A stretch of DNA of 64,000 nucleotides from Pleodorina starrii (taxonomy: Eukaryota; Chlorophyta; Chlorophyceae; Chlamydomonadales; Volvocaceae), in contig BRXU01000007.1 in the NCBI GenBank assembly GCA_030267565.1, positions 992,001 through 1,056,000 of the forward strand, in the 5' to 3' direction. The notes beneath the pieces were generated by a model. It worked only from the letters and a program-made list of their open reading frames with translations. It had not been told where the DNA came from and searched no databases. This document shows positions 1-12,000 of this stretch, in pieces. Every line of letters starts with the position of its first letter. Within the stretch, counting starts at the first letter, position 1. The translations under genes were made by a program, and so were the position numbers.

Positions 1-2
1 CT

Positions 3-2786
3 GCCGCGGCGCAGGAGCCCGGCGCGAGCGGGCCGGCGGCGGCGGCGGCGGCGCCGCCGCCGCCGCCGCGCTCCCCAGGCTCTTCGCTGCGGACCGACAC
101 GGCCACCACGAGGAGCAGCCTCAGCTTTGGGGCCGCGGTCGAGGAGGGCATCTCCGCCGCCGCCTCGCTGAACCCGCCGCCGCCGCCGCCGCCACTGCCC
201 GCGGAGGATCCAACTGAGCGGACATCCGGTCCGGAGGCCGGTGTGGTGGAGGGTGAAGGTGAGGGCGAGGGCGGGGGCGCGGCGGCTGCGCCGCCGCTCC
301 CGGAGCAGGACGAGCTGTACGACACAGCGGCGGCGGCGGCGGCGGGAGCGGCGACGGCTGGGGAGGGTGGAGACAGCAGCAGTCCCGCTCGCGACAGCCG
401 CCTGCTTCAACCCATGTTGGACATCCCCCGCGTCTTTCCCCGCGCCGGGGGCTTGGACGCCGCGGCGCGCCGCTTCTCCTCCCCGCCCGCCTCCCCGCCG
501 CCGCCGCCCTCCGCCGGCCCGCTGCCCGCGCCGCTGCCGCCGCCGCTGTCGTTGTCGCCGCCCGGCGGCGCCGAGTACGGCAGCCCGGACAGGCTGCGAC
601 GCCTCCGCCAGAGCCCCCAGCCGCAGGGCGGCGGCGGCGCCGCCGCCGCGGCGGCAGGCGCTGCCGTGCCGTACGCCCGGCCGCTCCTGGAGTGGAGCCT
701 CCCTGGCGAAGAAGTGGACGCCACCGTGCCGGGGCCGCGGCGGCGGTTGATTCCACAGGAACCCTTGGTTTCCATGTCGGTGATTGGTGCCCCGGGCCTC
801 CGCGGCTTGGCACCGCTGCGCACCGCCCGCCCGAGCAGCGGCCCCAGCCCCGTCACCAGAGACGGCGAGGAAGGCTGCTCGTCCGCCTCGCCGCCGCGGC
901 TGCCGCCGCAGCCGCCGCAGCTGCTGCCGCTGCAGCCGCCCGGCGCCGCCGGGCCGCCGACGCCGCTGGCGTACGGCAGTGGGGCGCGCCACAACCTGGC
1001 GCCGCTGCGGCCGGACGTCTGGCCGCGCGCCTCCAGCGCCGGAGGCCTGGCAGCGTCGATATCGGCGCCGTCGGCGCTGGCGATGGGGCTGCTGCAGCCG
1101 GCGCCGCCGCCGGCGGCGGAGCCGCCTCCGCCGGATCCCCGCCTGGCTAGCCATGCCAGCCACGCAGCCGGAGGGACAGCCCCGGGCGCGCCTCCAGCCT
1201 CCTGGGCGCGGGGGTCTTCGCCGCAGCGGACGTCGCCGTCGCAGGACAGCGCCGCCCTGCTGCTGCCCCCAGTCAATCCGTCGAGTCTGCAGCTCCGCCG
1301 GCGGCACGGCGCGCCGCGCGGCGCCAGCGGCGCCAGCGGCGGCGGCGGCATGTTGGCGGTGGCGGTCGACGGCGGACTTGTCGGCGGCGAGGACACCGCC
1401 GCCGCCGCCGCCGTCACGTCGCCGGGCGCTGCCCAGGCCCTCGGTCATTACGCCGCTGCCAACGGCCTTCAGGGCTTGTCTAGCTACAGTCAGCAAGGCG
1501 CCGGAGTGCTGTCGCCGCACCACTACCCTCTCATCCTGCCGCCGCCGGATTCGTACGACCAGGCGCTCTTGGCGCCGCCGCCAATGTCGTACGCGGCGGC
1601 GCCGCACCTCCGCTCGCTGTCCCACCGGGCCTTCCACGTGTCGCCGTCGCAGATGGCCGCCGGCGGCGGCGGCGGCGGCGGCGGCCTGGGTGGTGGTGGT
1701 GGTGCGGCGTCGGGCGGGTATGGAGGGTCGCTGTCCGGAGGAGTGAGTGGCTCGGCCGTTAACGGCTGTCGGCACTCGTCGCTGACGGGGATATGCGCAG
1801 TGGCGCCGGGATCGGCTGCCGTGGGGCCGCATGGGCCCTTCGGGCACGGCGGTGGCCACGTCGTAGGCGAGGCGTTCGACGGCGAAGCCGGCGGGCCCAA
1901 CAGCGAACCGGGGGTCATTGCCGCTGGTCGGCTGTCCGGCGCGGGACGCAGCTCCGGAACCGCACCCCTGCTGCCTCCCTTGCAGGGCATGGCGCCGCCA
2001 AACGGCCTGCCCATGGCCAAGGCGGGTGCAGCGGCCGCTGCGGCCGCTGCCAACGCAGCGGCGGTGGCGGTGGCGGCGGCGGTGGCGGCTGCTCCTTCGT
2101 CTGGTTCTCCGAGGGTGGGCGGCAGGCGGTACCCGGCGAACAGCTCCCAGCCATCCAGCGCCAGGGTGTCTAGGACGCCGTCGTACAACGCTGCCAACAG
2201 CTCCACCGCCGGCGGCGGCGGCGGCGGGATCGACAGCGGCGCCTTCAGCGGCGTCGGCGGCGGCGACGACGGCTTTGGCAGCGGCGGCGACGGCTGCGAG
2301 GACCCGTGGGGCACCGCTGACGATGACACTCCGCCCGCTGGCAGCGGGCCGTCGTACAGTTCGTACAGCCACTTGGACGACAGGAGCGCGGTGACGCCGC
2401 CGGCCCACGCCGCCAGCTGCCCGCCGCTGCCGCCGCTGCACCCTAGTCCCGTGCAGGGCCAGGGTCAGGCGCAGGGACTGGGGTCCGCCGGCGGCGGCGG
2501 CGGCGCGCGGCCGGTGTCACCTTCGCCGTCGCCGCCGCCGGGGCCGCGCGACGGCGCGGCGCCGGCGCCGGCGCCGGCGCTGAGCGCGGACCTCGGGGGC
2601 CTTATGGCGGACGTTCGGCGCTGGAAGATTGACCGCAGCAGGCACCGCGCGGGGCTCGCTGCTGGGCGGTTGTCTACGGTGGCGGCGGCCGGCCCGGCTC
2701 AGGGGGCACAGGCAGCGCACCAACAACAGCAGCAGCAGCAGCAGCAACAACAACATCAGAGCGCCAGCAGGGCAAGCCTCGTGTGA
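3..2786 (+). CDS. 3' part of a large low-complexity protein (partial at the window edge)
   Basis: The frame is open from base 3 to the TGA at 2784-2786 (927 residues), so the start and earlier exons lie to the left of the window. I do not recognise the protein. It is dominated by Ala, Gly, Pro and Ser runs, with a polyglutamine tract near the C-terminus (about 2722-2760). Islands of ordinary composition exist, for example the stretch containing YDQALLAPPPMSYAAAP (about 1555-1600) and a basic segment DVRRWKIDRSRHRAGL near the end. Codons end almost entirely in G or C, as in real genes of this window, and the downstream sequence loses that bias at once. No domain or membrane segment is visible; it is probably an intrinsically disordered regulatory or scaffold protein. 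Long ORFs on the other frames and strand here are compositional shadows of GCC/GGC repeats. Confidence 0.7.
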   Translation, partial: AAAQEPGASGPAAAAAAPPPPPRSPGSSLRTDTATTRSSLSFGAAVEEGISAAASLNPPPPPPPLPAEDPTERTSGPEAGVVEGEGEGEGGGAAAAPPLPEQDELYDTAAAAAAGAATAGEGGDSSSPARDSRLLQPMLDIPRVFPRAGGLDAAARRFSSPPASPPPPPSAGPLPAPLPPPLSLSPPGGAEYGSPDRLRRLRQSPQPQGGGGAAAAAAGAAVPYARPLLEWSLPGEEVDATVPGPRRRLIPQEPLVSMSVIGAPGLRGLAPLRTARPSSGPSPVTRDGEEGCSSASPPRLPPQPPQLLPLQPPGAAGPPTPLAYGSGARHNLAPLRPDVWPRASSAGGLAASISAPSALAMGLLQPAPPPAAEPPPPDPRLASHASHAAGGTAPGAPPASWARGSSPQRTSPSQDSAALLLPPVNPSSLQLRRRHGAPRGASGASGGGGMLAVAVDGGLVGGEDTAAAAAVTSPGAAQALGHYAAANGLQGLSSYSQQGAGVLSPHHYPLILPPPDSYDQALLAPPPMSYAAAPHLRSLSHRAFHVSPSQMAAGGGGGGGGLGGGGGAASGGYGGSLSGGVSGSAVNGCRHSSLTGICAVAPGSAAVGPHGPFGHGGGHVVGEAFDGEAGGPNSEPGVIAAGRLSGAGRSSGTAPLLPPLQGMAPPNGLPMAKAGAAAAAAAANAAAVAVAAAVAAAPSSGSPRVGGRRYPANSSQPSSARVSRTPSYNAANSSTAGGGGGGIDSGAFSGVGGGDDGFGSGGDGCEDPWGTADDDTPPAGSGPSYSSYSHLDDRSAVTPPAHAASCPPLPPLHPSPVQGQGQAQGLGSAGGGGGARPVSPSPSPPPGPRDGAAPAPAPALSADLGGLMADVRRWKIDRSRHRAGLAAGRLSTVAAAGPAQGAQAAHQQQQQQQQQQQHQSASRASLV

Positions 2787-4760
2787 GCGAGGGAGCGCAG
2801 GGATGGAGAGGCGGCCTGGGTTCAGGTTTGGGTTTGTGGTGAGACAGGTCCTGGCAGGCTTGGGTGCTGCAGCTTGGGTTGTGGAGGAGCTTGTGTGTAT
2901 GTATGTGAGGGGGCTGAGCGGGTTAGTACGGTAATCTGGCGCTCCTGACAGGCTATGGGATGCTGACAAGGGATGCGGGGTGTTGGAAAGGGCGCAGGGA
3001 AGGTCGAAGCGTTTCGTGGAGAGGCCAACTTTGGAGCGGCGGCTAGCGGTACGTATACAACGCGCCAACTGCGCACGCACGCCCACCCGCACGCTGGGGG
3101 TCTGAGGATGGTCGCGTCGGGAGATGCGATCTGGCGGTGTGGCGTTGACTCCCAGCTCGCATGGCGCGCGTTCGAATCGTCTACCGTACCAGCCGACTAC
3201 CGGGATCGCATCTCCATGACCGGGCCTTATGTCGTAATGTGGTGGGCTGTGATGCCGTATATATACGGTGCCGTGGATTTGCGCAGGCACACATTGGCGT
3301 TCGCTGCCGGCAGCGGATGCGGGGTTGCTGGCAGCTTGTTTCGCACGCGACCGAGCTGCCGACCGAACTGCCCGCGTTTGGTTTCGCCTTGCCTTGGAAG
3401 ATGCGCGCATGGGTGCGGTGCATGTGCCTGTATATTTAGCTGCTTTGTCGCGGCTGTTATTGGTCATGATGATGACTTGACGCAGCTGAGCGAGCGATCG
3501 AACCTTGTCAGTACGGTATCGAGTACGGTAGGACGGCGTATCGTACAATTCATGTGACCATGCCCTTTGCTCAGATGCCTTCATTATTTGGAACGTGGAT
3601 GGGGAGCGCGCGGGCGTAGGCGCTGGGGGGTGGGGTTATCGACGGGGAAGTCGGAGCCCGTGACCGGTAACGGCGGTAAGTGATTGCGTAAGGGGGGAAG
3701 GGTGCGGCCCTGGGTGATGGGCCAGTCGGGCGCGTCCCTGGTCTGGAGGCGCCAGCGGTTCGCGCTGCCCGGCCCGTCGGCGAGGGGGGCGCTGCGGTGT
3801 CTCTCCGTGCGTGCACTCGCGGGATTTGCGAGCGGTGGCGAGACGTCGGCTTTGCAAGTCGCGGGCTTTTGACAGCGTCATTGGGCGCGGCGTTGGGCGC
3901 GAAGCATCGGGCACGGACCCAGTGGGGGCCTCTTTTAAATATGTGTTCCTGTGGCGCGTGTCATGGCAGGCTGTGCCCTGCATACCAGCGCTGGGCCCCC
4001 TGTCCAGTTGGCCGGCGGGCACAACTGGGCGAAGGAACGAAGGTTTTTTGCGGAGCTTCTAGAGTTTTGGCCGACGGGAAAGGGGGTTAGGTGTATTGAG
4101 ACCGGGCCTGGGCCTCAGCAAAGGGGGAAACTAATCGGGGCGTCGGCACCCGACAGACACACAAGCAACCTGGCCGACTCCCACACCCCTTGTTGCTGGA
4201 ATGCCGCGTGGGGCATGGCACGACATATTAGATTGGACTAGCGAACGTTGCTCTGCACTCGCCGGCCACCTTTACAGAAGGCAAGCTGTCAACCTTCCGG
4301 CAGTTATAACCGGCTTCAGTCCCATAGATGGCAGAAGCCTTGCCCTTCACGAAGATGATAACATAACATGTACAATTCTGGATGGCGGCCTCCTCCAAAA
4401 ATAATGGCGACCCAGTTGGGCCACACGTAGGCGGCCAGTTAGGGGTCTAGGGGAGCAAAAAGCTCTTCAGCCGGAAGGGCATGCACGCTCCTCCAGCAAC
4501 ACATCAATATCAGTCTGCATATTATACTCATGTGAAAATGCCCGATTTGAAGGAAATGAGGAGGGGTTGTTATGCCGTACGGCGTTGCACAATTTTCGTG
4601 TTGGAAGTCAAATGAGTAACTTATGCCACAGATTGCCGCAGACGTTGCCACAGACGTTGACTCGGTGACTACACAATCCCGTTCATAATACCGACTGGAC
4701 TTACGCCCGAATTGTGATACGGTCGCTTAACTAACTGCAATTTTACCCCCGCCAGCACGC
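2787..4760. other. 3' UTR of the upstream gene, intergenic DNA and ADF promoter/5' UTR
   Basis: No coding sequence can be supported. GC content drops, codon bias disappears and short ORFs are scattered over all frames. The left part should be the 3' UTR of the gene ending at 2786, although I found no clear TGTAA signal. The right part, AT-richer from about 4300, should hold the promoter and 5' UTR of the ADF gene. Confidence 0.5.
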
Positions 4761-6927
4761 ATGGCCGACCTAGCCGTCCTTAGAACAGCCAAGCAGGCGC
4801 TGGATGAGGGTTTGGTTAACGCGGATGATTACGACTTCATCAAGAAGGCTTTTCTCCGGGCTCAACAGATCAAGGCGGGATTGGACGCTGGCTTCATAAA
4901 AGAGGAGGACTTTGTGCAAGCCCGCGATTCCTTCCTTCATTCCTTGGACTTCGCGCTCGTCGGAAATCCCGCCTGCGCTCCGCCGCAGTACGTCGGGCAA
5001 CAGTCGATGCCGGGCAGTCCCAAGAGCGCGCAAGCGGCGCCCCAGCCGCTTCAGCCCATCAATACTCGGCCACCGGCACCAGCAGGCACATCGTTCAGGG
5101 GTGCAACCCAGCCGGCGCGGGATTCCCCCACGGGGACTCAGGCAGCCGGACCGTCGGCGCCGGGGGCCTCAGGGCTTGGGTCCCGGTCGAACAGCAACGG
5201 TGCCGCCGCCGCAGTCGCGGCCGCTGCTGCGGCCGTGGCCGCTCCTGGCCCGGCCCCGGCCGGCACGGTCCCAATTCCGACTGACCTGCCATCTGCACGC
5301 GGTGCGCGGCTACCAACCATGTCGTCGGGCAAGGTGAGAGGTTATGCAAGCGTGCTTTGCCCCCGGCCGCTCACGGCCCATGCGGAAAGGTTTTCGTCGC
5401 TCGATTTCTTGGGACACCTTGATGAAAATGGTATGATTCTCCACCTGGGGCGCCCGACATAGTCGGAGTGACGATGCTCCGCGTGCCCGAGCTACTGACA
5501 GTTATAGCTGGATGACACATCGCTGCACGGGTGTGCACACCGGGTGGGCAGCTTTTCGGGGTCCGGCCATACCCAGCGCCAACCCATCTGCCCACCGCCT
5601 CCGCCTTTACCGCCTGTACCTTTGCCACCAGACATCCATGTCTGGCATCTGCGTGAACGACCAGTGCGTCGCGATCTTCACCCACATCAAGAGCAAGTCC
5701 GCGGTAAGTGCATTGAAGAAGTCGCGGAGCCGTAGCTGAGTAACTAATCACGCTGTCCAGCGCGCTTTCCAGTCTGCCTCACAACGCTGAACGAGTGTGT
5801 TCCTTACGTGCAGTACAAGTGGGTGACGTTCAAGGTTAACGACGCCGGCAACGAGGTGCGTAATATGGGTGCTTGACGACCCAACCTCTCTTCAGGAGAC
5901 CCTAAGGCCACCTAGGAAAGGGGGCACATGGCATACCCGTCCCAAAGCCGCATGCTCGTCTTAGCTTATTGCACGCCCAAGTTGAATCAGGAGATTGCCG
6001 CATTCATCAAGGTTATGTCCAGGGTTTCAGATTTCCGCGCAATGCGTCGCATCCTACGCGTCCCTTACCCGCTGATCACGCTTACATGCCGGCCTGTTGG
6101 TTCGCCACAGGTGGTTGTCGACCAACTTGGCGCGGCCGACGCAACGTACGAGCAGTTCGTCAACATCCTGCCGGAAAACAACTGCCGATACGCAGGTGAG
6201 CTATGCCGACAGCGTTGATTGAACGCCACTTTACTCGGCTGCTGCACGTGTTCACGTTCGAGCAGCGTAGAGCCTCAGGGGGCAGTAGCCTGTCGTCTTC
6301 ATAACCCTTTCCCTTACCCGGGCGCCGCACCCAACACAACTTGCTATTGCATGGACCTGTTGCAGTATACGACTACGCGTACCAGAACGCGGACACGAAC
6401 CAGACTGTCAACAAGCTCGTGTTCGTCCACTGGTAAGAGGGGAGGGTAAACCCACTTTAGGGCTCGGGCGGAGGCTGCAGTGCAGTGATTCAGTCCTGGT
6501 ATATATCGTGAAGGCATACCTTGGAGCGAGCCGGCCTATGGGACCTGCTGTGCGACTCGTGCGCTGCGTTCCAGCTTTCGGTTACGTTTCGCCACAGCTC
6601 ATCCCTTCGCTCGCTTTCTACAACCATGGCAGCGTCACTTGGCACGACCGTGATGTCGCTGCGTCTGTTGAACATGGCGTGTCATGACCGTGGCGCAACG
6701 TCCTCCCTGACCTTGACCTGACGCGACCGTGACCTGTGCGTATGAACTGCACCCGCAGGGCGCCCGACAGCTCCACCACCAAGAACAAGATGATGTACGC
6801 CTCCACCAAGGACTTCCTCAAGTCGTACTTGGACGGCCTGGGCGCGGAGCTGCAGGCCACGGACACCAAGGAGCTCGGGGAGGGCGAGATGCGGGAGCGC
6901 GTGCACCAGGCCATCACGCGCAAGTAA
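4761..6927 (+). CDS. ADF: ADF/cofilin family actin-severing protein with N-terminal repeat extension
   Basis: Six exons: 4761-5333, 5632-5703, 5814-5855, 6111-6195, 6366-6432, 6759-6927; phases join to 335 residues. Residues about 194-335 form a complete ADF homology domain. They begin MSGICVNDQC, continue with YKWVTFKV, NCRYAVYDY and LVFVHWAPD, and include the long actin-binding helix with KNKMMYASTKDFLK. The family binds and severs ADP-actin filaments in the cytoplasm. The domain is normally the whole protein (about 140 residues). Here exon 1 adds about 190 residues: two 19-residue repeats at 14-32 and 41-59 sharing L-D-x-G-(L/F)-(V/I)-x(3)-D-(Y/F)-x(6)-F-L, resembling SHOCT-type short helical repeats, then a Pro/Ala/Gly-rich linker. 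Exon 1 joins the domain in phase 0, just before a second possible initiator Met at residue 194, which would give a classical short ADF. Confidence 0.88.
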
Positions 6928-9092
6928 GCCCAAGCCGACGGTCTCGCTGCGCGGCGACGCGGTGTGGCGCGGTGACCTCAGTTTGGTTCTTCGGGTGACT
7001 GGTCTGACGCGTGGAGAAGGCCAGGCTGACATGAACGTTCCCAGGCGTTGCGCCTGCAGTGACGGCGCGCGACAGATAGGGCTGGTCGTGGTGTGCAGCG
7101 GGATGCCTTCCGGTGCTGTGATTCTATGGACTGCATGAAGAGATTCGGCATGCTTTTTGGCGGGCTTGCCGCCCTTCGGCCCGCCGACCGGCCGTGTCGC
7201 GCAGCTGCTGCGGTCTACTGCCATACCACGTGCCCCACGCAGCCCACCAAGTGTTTGGTCGGGGGAGCGTTCCGTGCCAGAGTTCGTGTGTCGTCACGGT
7301 GCAAGCACTGGATGAGTGATTGGGAATGTACCGGAGCATGAGTGTGGCAAGCTCGCACCATGTGCGACCGGGACACCCTCAATCGCGTGGGTTTGGGTTT
7401 GGACTGCCTCCGGTTGCGGAAACATATGTGTGTCGAGTGAAAGGTGTGAACAGCCATATGTGTACTCTTTCCTTTTACTACTACCATGGTTCTAACTGCT
7501 GTGCCATGTATGACTGAAAGCGATCGTGGCAGCGTGGGGGCGTGGGTAGTCGGTCCCGAGCAAGTGCTTGGACGGAGCCCCATGCAACGCGCTTCTGCTG
7601 GTCTGGTTGCGCGGCCGTCGGGGATAGGAGAGGGGGCAAACCGCCTGTGCATTTTTGCTGACTGATCTGGGGGCTTCTTTGGTTGGCGCGGATCCATGCA
7701 CAGTGGCTTGATCAGCGACGGAACCGATTCCTTCAGCCAATGTCGGCTTGGCTCTTGCACCGGGGGTTCGCGCTGTGTGCCGAGCACGACGTGCACGTTT
7801 GGATGCGACTGATGGGTGGCGAACTGAAATGAACCGTTATACAGGGGACGTAACAGGAACAGCGGTGCTGATAGCGATGACGAGAGCGGTTCCAGGGCAT
7901 TTTTGCAGGTGGACTGGCGTGGCAATGCTCTTTGGCCCTGTGTTGCTGATCTCTGGCGCGAGCTTCTTGGCATAGGTCCTAACAACTACAAACAGTTCAC
8001 CGCGCAGCTGCTACCGTTGCAAACCATGGACCTGTGCACGGCAGCAATGGCCACCTGACCGACGGGTGCTGCCGGTGGCCCCGATTACCCTGTGCGTCGA
8101 TGGTGCTTTACCTTGAAGGGACATATCGGACAAGCGCTGATTTTACATAGTGCTGCCTATGTCGTGGTCCAGCGAGACCGTTCATATCCATGGGGCACAG
8201 AGGACAGCGCGCTTGCCAACCATCATTTCCCCCATCAAATCAGGCACTCTCACACAAACTCGGCGGGGGCCAAGTGGACTAAGGCTCTTGGTTTGCGCCG
8301 CACTGTTGTACAAGCCACTGTTCTGCCAAATTTGGCGGTGTCCAGGTTGGCGGTGTCCAGCGCAAGAAAAGGCAACCCAGTCATGTCCTGTGAACCGTAC
8401 AACACATGTCTTGTGCCGCCGGCAGAGCCACGGCTACGCGTCTCAGCGGCGACAGCACTGCATTCCCCCAACTACCGGTACGCTCTCAAACTCCTGGTAA
8501 ACACCCGTAACAACTTGACTGTTTATACCACGCAGCAACGTGCAGACGGCAAGTTGGGCCACCACAGGGCCCGTGTTGCAAGGGCCAGCTGGACATGAAC
8601 CCCTCCGCTCGCTGGGGGCGGCCCTCCTCCGGGGCTTCCATGCTTTCGCACATTCGCAGCCCCCATGAGCTTGTGCATTTGCAGGCAAGGGCGATCTCTT
8701 GACTCACGTTGCACACATGCACGCATCGGAAGGGTCGCTCACTGGGTGGCCGCTTCCGGTTCCCGGGCCCTCGATCAACACATCAGAAGGAGAACCGACC
8801 ATGCAGGATCAGGCACGGGTGGGTGTTTCAAGCTTTCAACGGTACACAGCTCAGCGCTAACCGAAAGCCCTACTTCCTGTCTATTCTTTCATCTTGAGAC
8901 GAGTTTTGAACTTCTGATCCGACTACAGCGGGCGAGAGAGTTAGAGCGCCCGCAGTTCAAGCTTTAATTCAAGTCGTGCTGTGTCGTGGCGGCATCGCAT
9001 GCACCCCACCGCCGCGTTAAAAAAACCTCTGTAAAGTGACCACCAACCGTCGCCAAGCACAAGTAGTTCGCAAGCCACAAAATGATCTTCAT
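6928..9092. other. Convergent 3' UTR region between ADF and the giant minus-strand gene
   Basis: No gene is supported. A plus-strand TGTAA lies at 9030-9034 and a minus-strand TGTAA at 8147-8143. If both are used, the two transcripts overlap by almost 0.9 kb. The ORFs here lack the codon bias of neighbouring exons. Confidence 0.45.
8143..8147 (-). promoter_or_regulatory. Candidate polyadenylation signal (TGTAA) of the giant minus-strand gene
   Basis: TGTAA on the minus strand, 946 bp beyond the stop codon at 9093. TGTAA is the standard volvocine polyadenylation signal. The assignment rests on position only. Confidence 0.4.
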
Positions 9093-12000
9093 TTAAGATG
9101 CCCGCACCTCCCTTCCGTCGTCGTCCGCTAGCCGTTCACTTTCCGTGGGCGCAGCTAGGAGCGCTTCGAAGTCCTTAACCAACGACGCCTCGTACGCCGC
9201 TAGTGGCACGCAACGCCAGTCCGCGAACGGCGTGACCGACGGCTGCGGTGTAAGCGGCAGGGCCACCTGATGCGGCGGTACCACCGCTGCGGCCGCTGCC
9301 ATCACTGCCGCCGCCTGCCGCTCAGTCAGCGACGAACGCGCCGTCTTAACGGGGGGCTGTGAGCCCGAGGACTGCAGCTGAAGCAGCTCCTCTGACCCTG
9401 CTGCCGCCGCCTGCCGCTCAGTCAGCGACGAACGCGCCGTCTTAACAGGGGGCTGTGAGCCCGAGGACTGCAGCTGAAGCAGCTCCGCTGCCGCCGCACC
9501 GACACCGCTGTCCCCAGATGGCAGCCCTTCCTCTATCGGCACTGCAGGCGCGACGTCCTGCTGCGCGTCATCCTGCACCGAAGCGCGCGCCTCTCCAAGG
9601 CCTCCGCTGCCGTGGGCGGCGACCAAGGCGCCTGGCACCGCTGCTGCCTCCTCCGGCTCAGCGTCGCCGGTCTGCTGGCGGCCGTTGCTATCGTTCGAAG
9701 CCAGCAGCTTGCCGCCCGCGCGATCGTCGGCGCCAGTGCCGCCGTTGGCGGCGGCGCCGCCGCTGTCGGCGGTGTCCTCCAGCAGCCGCACGCCGCCACT
9801 GCGTACAGCCGCCGTTGACGCCAGGCCCTCCCGCTCGGCTGCCTTGTCGTCGCCGCTGGGCAGTTGCGCCACGACACTCGAGGTGGCGGGCGACAAGCCC
9901 CCCCGCGCCGCCACTGGCCCGAGGGTCGGGCTGCCACTGGCACTGGCAGCGTCCGGCAGCGCAAAGGCGTGCGTCGTGCCAGCGTCCGCGAGGTCCCCAC
10001 CGCCGCTGGCGGCTACGGTGGTGACGATAGCGCCGCAGGCGGCTGCTGGCGAGGCTGGTGCCACGGCCACGGCCGTGGCCGACACCCGCCCGGCGGCAGC
10101 AGTGCCGCTGCTGCGCTGCGCCGCAATCTGCGCATAGCTGCCGATCGACTGCAGCGACTGCCGTATGCCACCGCCGGCGCCCGCTGACGGGCGGCCCGCC
10201 GGCGACAACGCCCGCGCCGGGCTGTCCATGGCGCCGGCGGCCACGAGGGCACCGCCCTCCACCGACATGCGCGCTGCGCCGCCGCCACTACTGCCGCCAC
10301 CGGCGCCGTTACCGCCGGCGCTCGTCCCACGGGATGCGATGGGCATTGCGTAGTGCGGCACCGCCGTCGCCGAGGCACGGCCGCTGCCGCCGGCCGTGCC
10401 GTGCGCCTGCATCAGCTCCAGGTACCCGACGGGCGAGCGTGGCGCCAGCTCCCTGCCCTCACCGCCCTCCTGGTGCCGCTCGCGGGACAGGGTTTCGGAG
10501 CCGCCAGCGGTGCCGCCAGTAGACGAACGCCGCCCGCCGGCAGCCGCGCGCGGCGACGTCGCATCCAGAATCTTCTGGCTGGTTGACGCGATCAGACCAG
10601 CGTCTGGCGCGCCGCTGACGTCCGTGTCAACCGCCGCCGCCTCCGCTGCAGCGTCAGCGGCGGCCTCGCCAACGAAGTCCGGCGGCGCGCCCCCTACCGA
10701 GCTGAGCGGCTCCTGCTGCTGCTGCTGCTCGTCCTCCACTTCCCGCGGCGCTGCCTGAGCTGCCTCCGGCTCCGCCCTGGGGCTGATGTCGCCCATGCCA
10801 CCGGCGCTGCCAGAGAGGCGCTGCTCCTGAGGCACCGATGACGCCCGCATCAACAGCTCCGAGAGGCTGACGGACACGATGCGTGGCTTCTGTGGCGTCA
10901 ATTCGTTGCTGCTCGCGTCGCCGTCCGTCGGAAGCTTCGGCGGCGGTGACCCATGGGTCGCTTCACCGTCGCGGTTCTCTGGACGCAGCACCGCGTCGAT
11001 CGACGGCACCACGATCACGGCCGCCGCCGTCGACATTGGCGGCGGCGGCGGCGGCACGACGGCGCCGCCGGCGCTTGCCGCCTGCTCCCGCTGGCGTTCC
11101 GTTGCATTTGCAGGCGGCGCACCGCCGGCTGACGCCGAAGGGACGACTTTGAAGGTGGTTGTCACCGGCATGGCCTTGATGGGTGGGATGGTGGGGATGC
11201 CGTACCTGGTGAGCAGATCCGAGATGTTGACGGACGTGGTCATAGGGCCCCTTGGGGAGGTGGTGGTGGGACCGCGGGGGGATGTGGTGATGGGCGCCCT
11301 TGGGGAGGTGGCGCCCGGGCCCCTTGGGGAGGTGACGGCGGTGGTGATGGTGGTAGTGGCGGCTGCTGCCACCTTCTTGCCCGCCGGCGGCGTCGCGACC
11401 TTGCCAGCGAATGACGCCGCCAGCAGCGCGGCAGCGTAGCCCATCGGACGCTGCGCAGCCGCCGCCGCCGCAGGGGCGGCGGCCACGCTGTCGTCGGCGT
11501 CTAGCAACCGCCGCGCAGTGCGGACGTGGGTATGTACGACGCCCGCGGGTGTCTTTGCTGGCATGGGGGTCTTGGAGGCGGCAATCGGTGGCAACGCTGC
11601 CATGTACTGCGCTGCTGGCCCCGGTGCGGACTGGCGAAGCCGTGGCGGGCTGACGCCGCCGCCGTTCAGAACGCTGGCGGCGGCGAAGCCGCCCGCCGAC
11701 GTCGGCGCAGTCGCGGCGGTCGGCGTGCACAGCTGCGGCTTCTTGTACGGCGGCTGCCGCGAGAAGCAGTTGTCGTGCGCGCCGGAGCGGGGGGAGGTCG
11801 TGGTGGGGACGCCCCCGCTGCTCGGGATGCCGCCAATGCCGAAGCCGTTGAAGGCCAACGCCCGGCCGCCGTGGCGCCACACTGGCTGCTGCCCGTAGCT
11901 GCTGGCGCCGTCACTCTTGCGGTGGGCGTTCGGAGAAACCGGCTCGGCCAGACTGCCGGTGGACGGTGGCGGCACGACCTGCGGCGGCTTGCGTCGATTC

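Noticed and set aside
407..1417. 336-residue antisense ORF opposite the first gene
   Set aside because: GCC/GGC-rich codons leave the opposite strand open; third-position bias and stop position support the plus strand.
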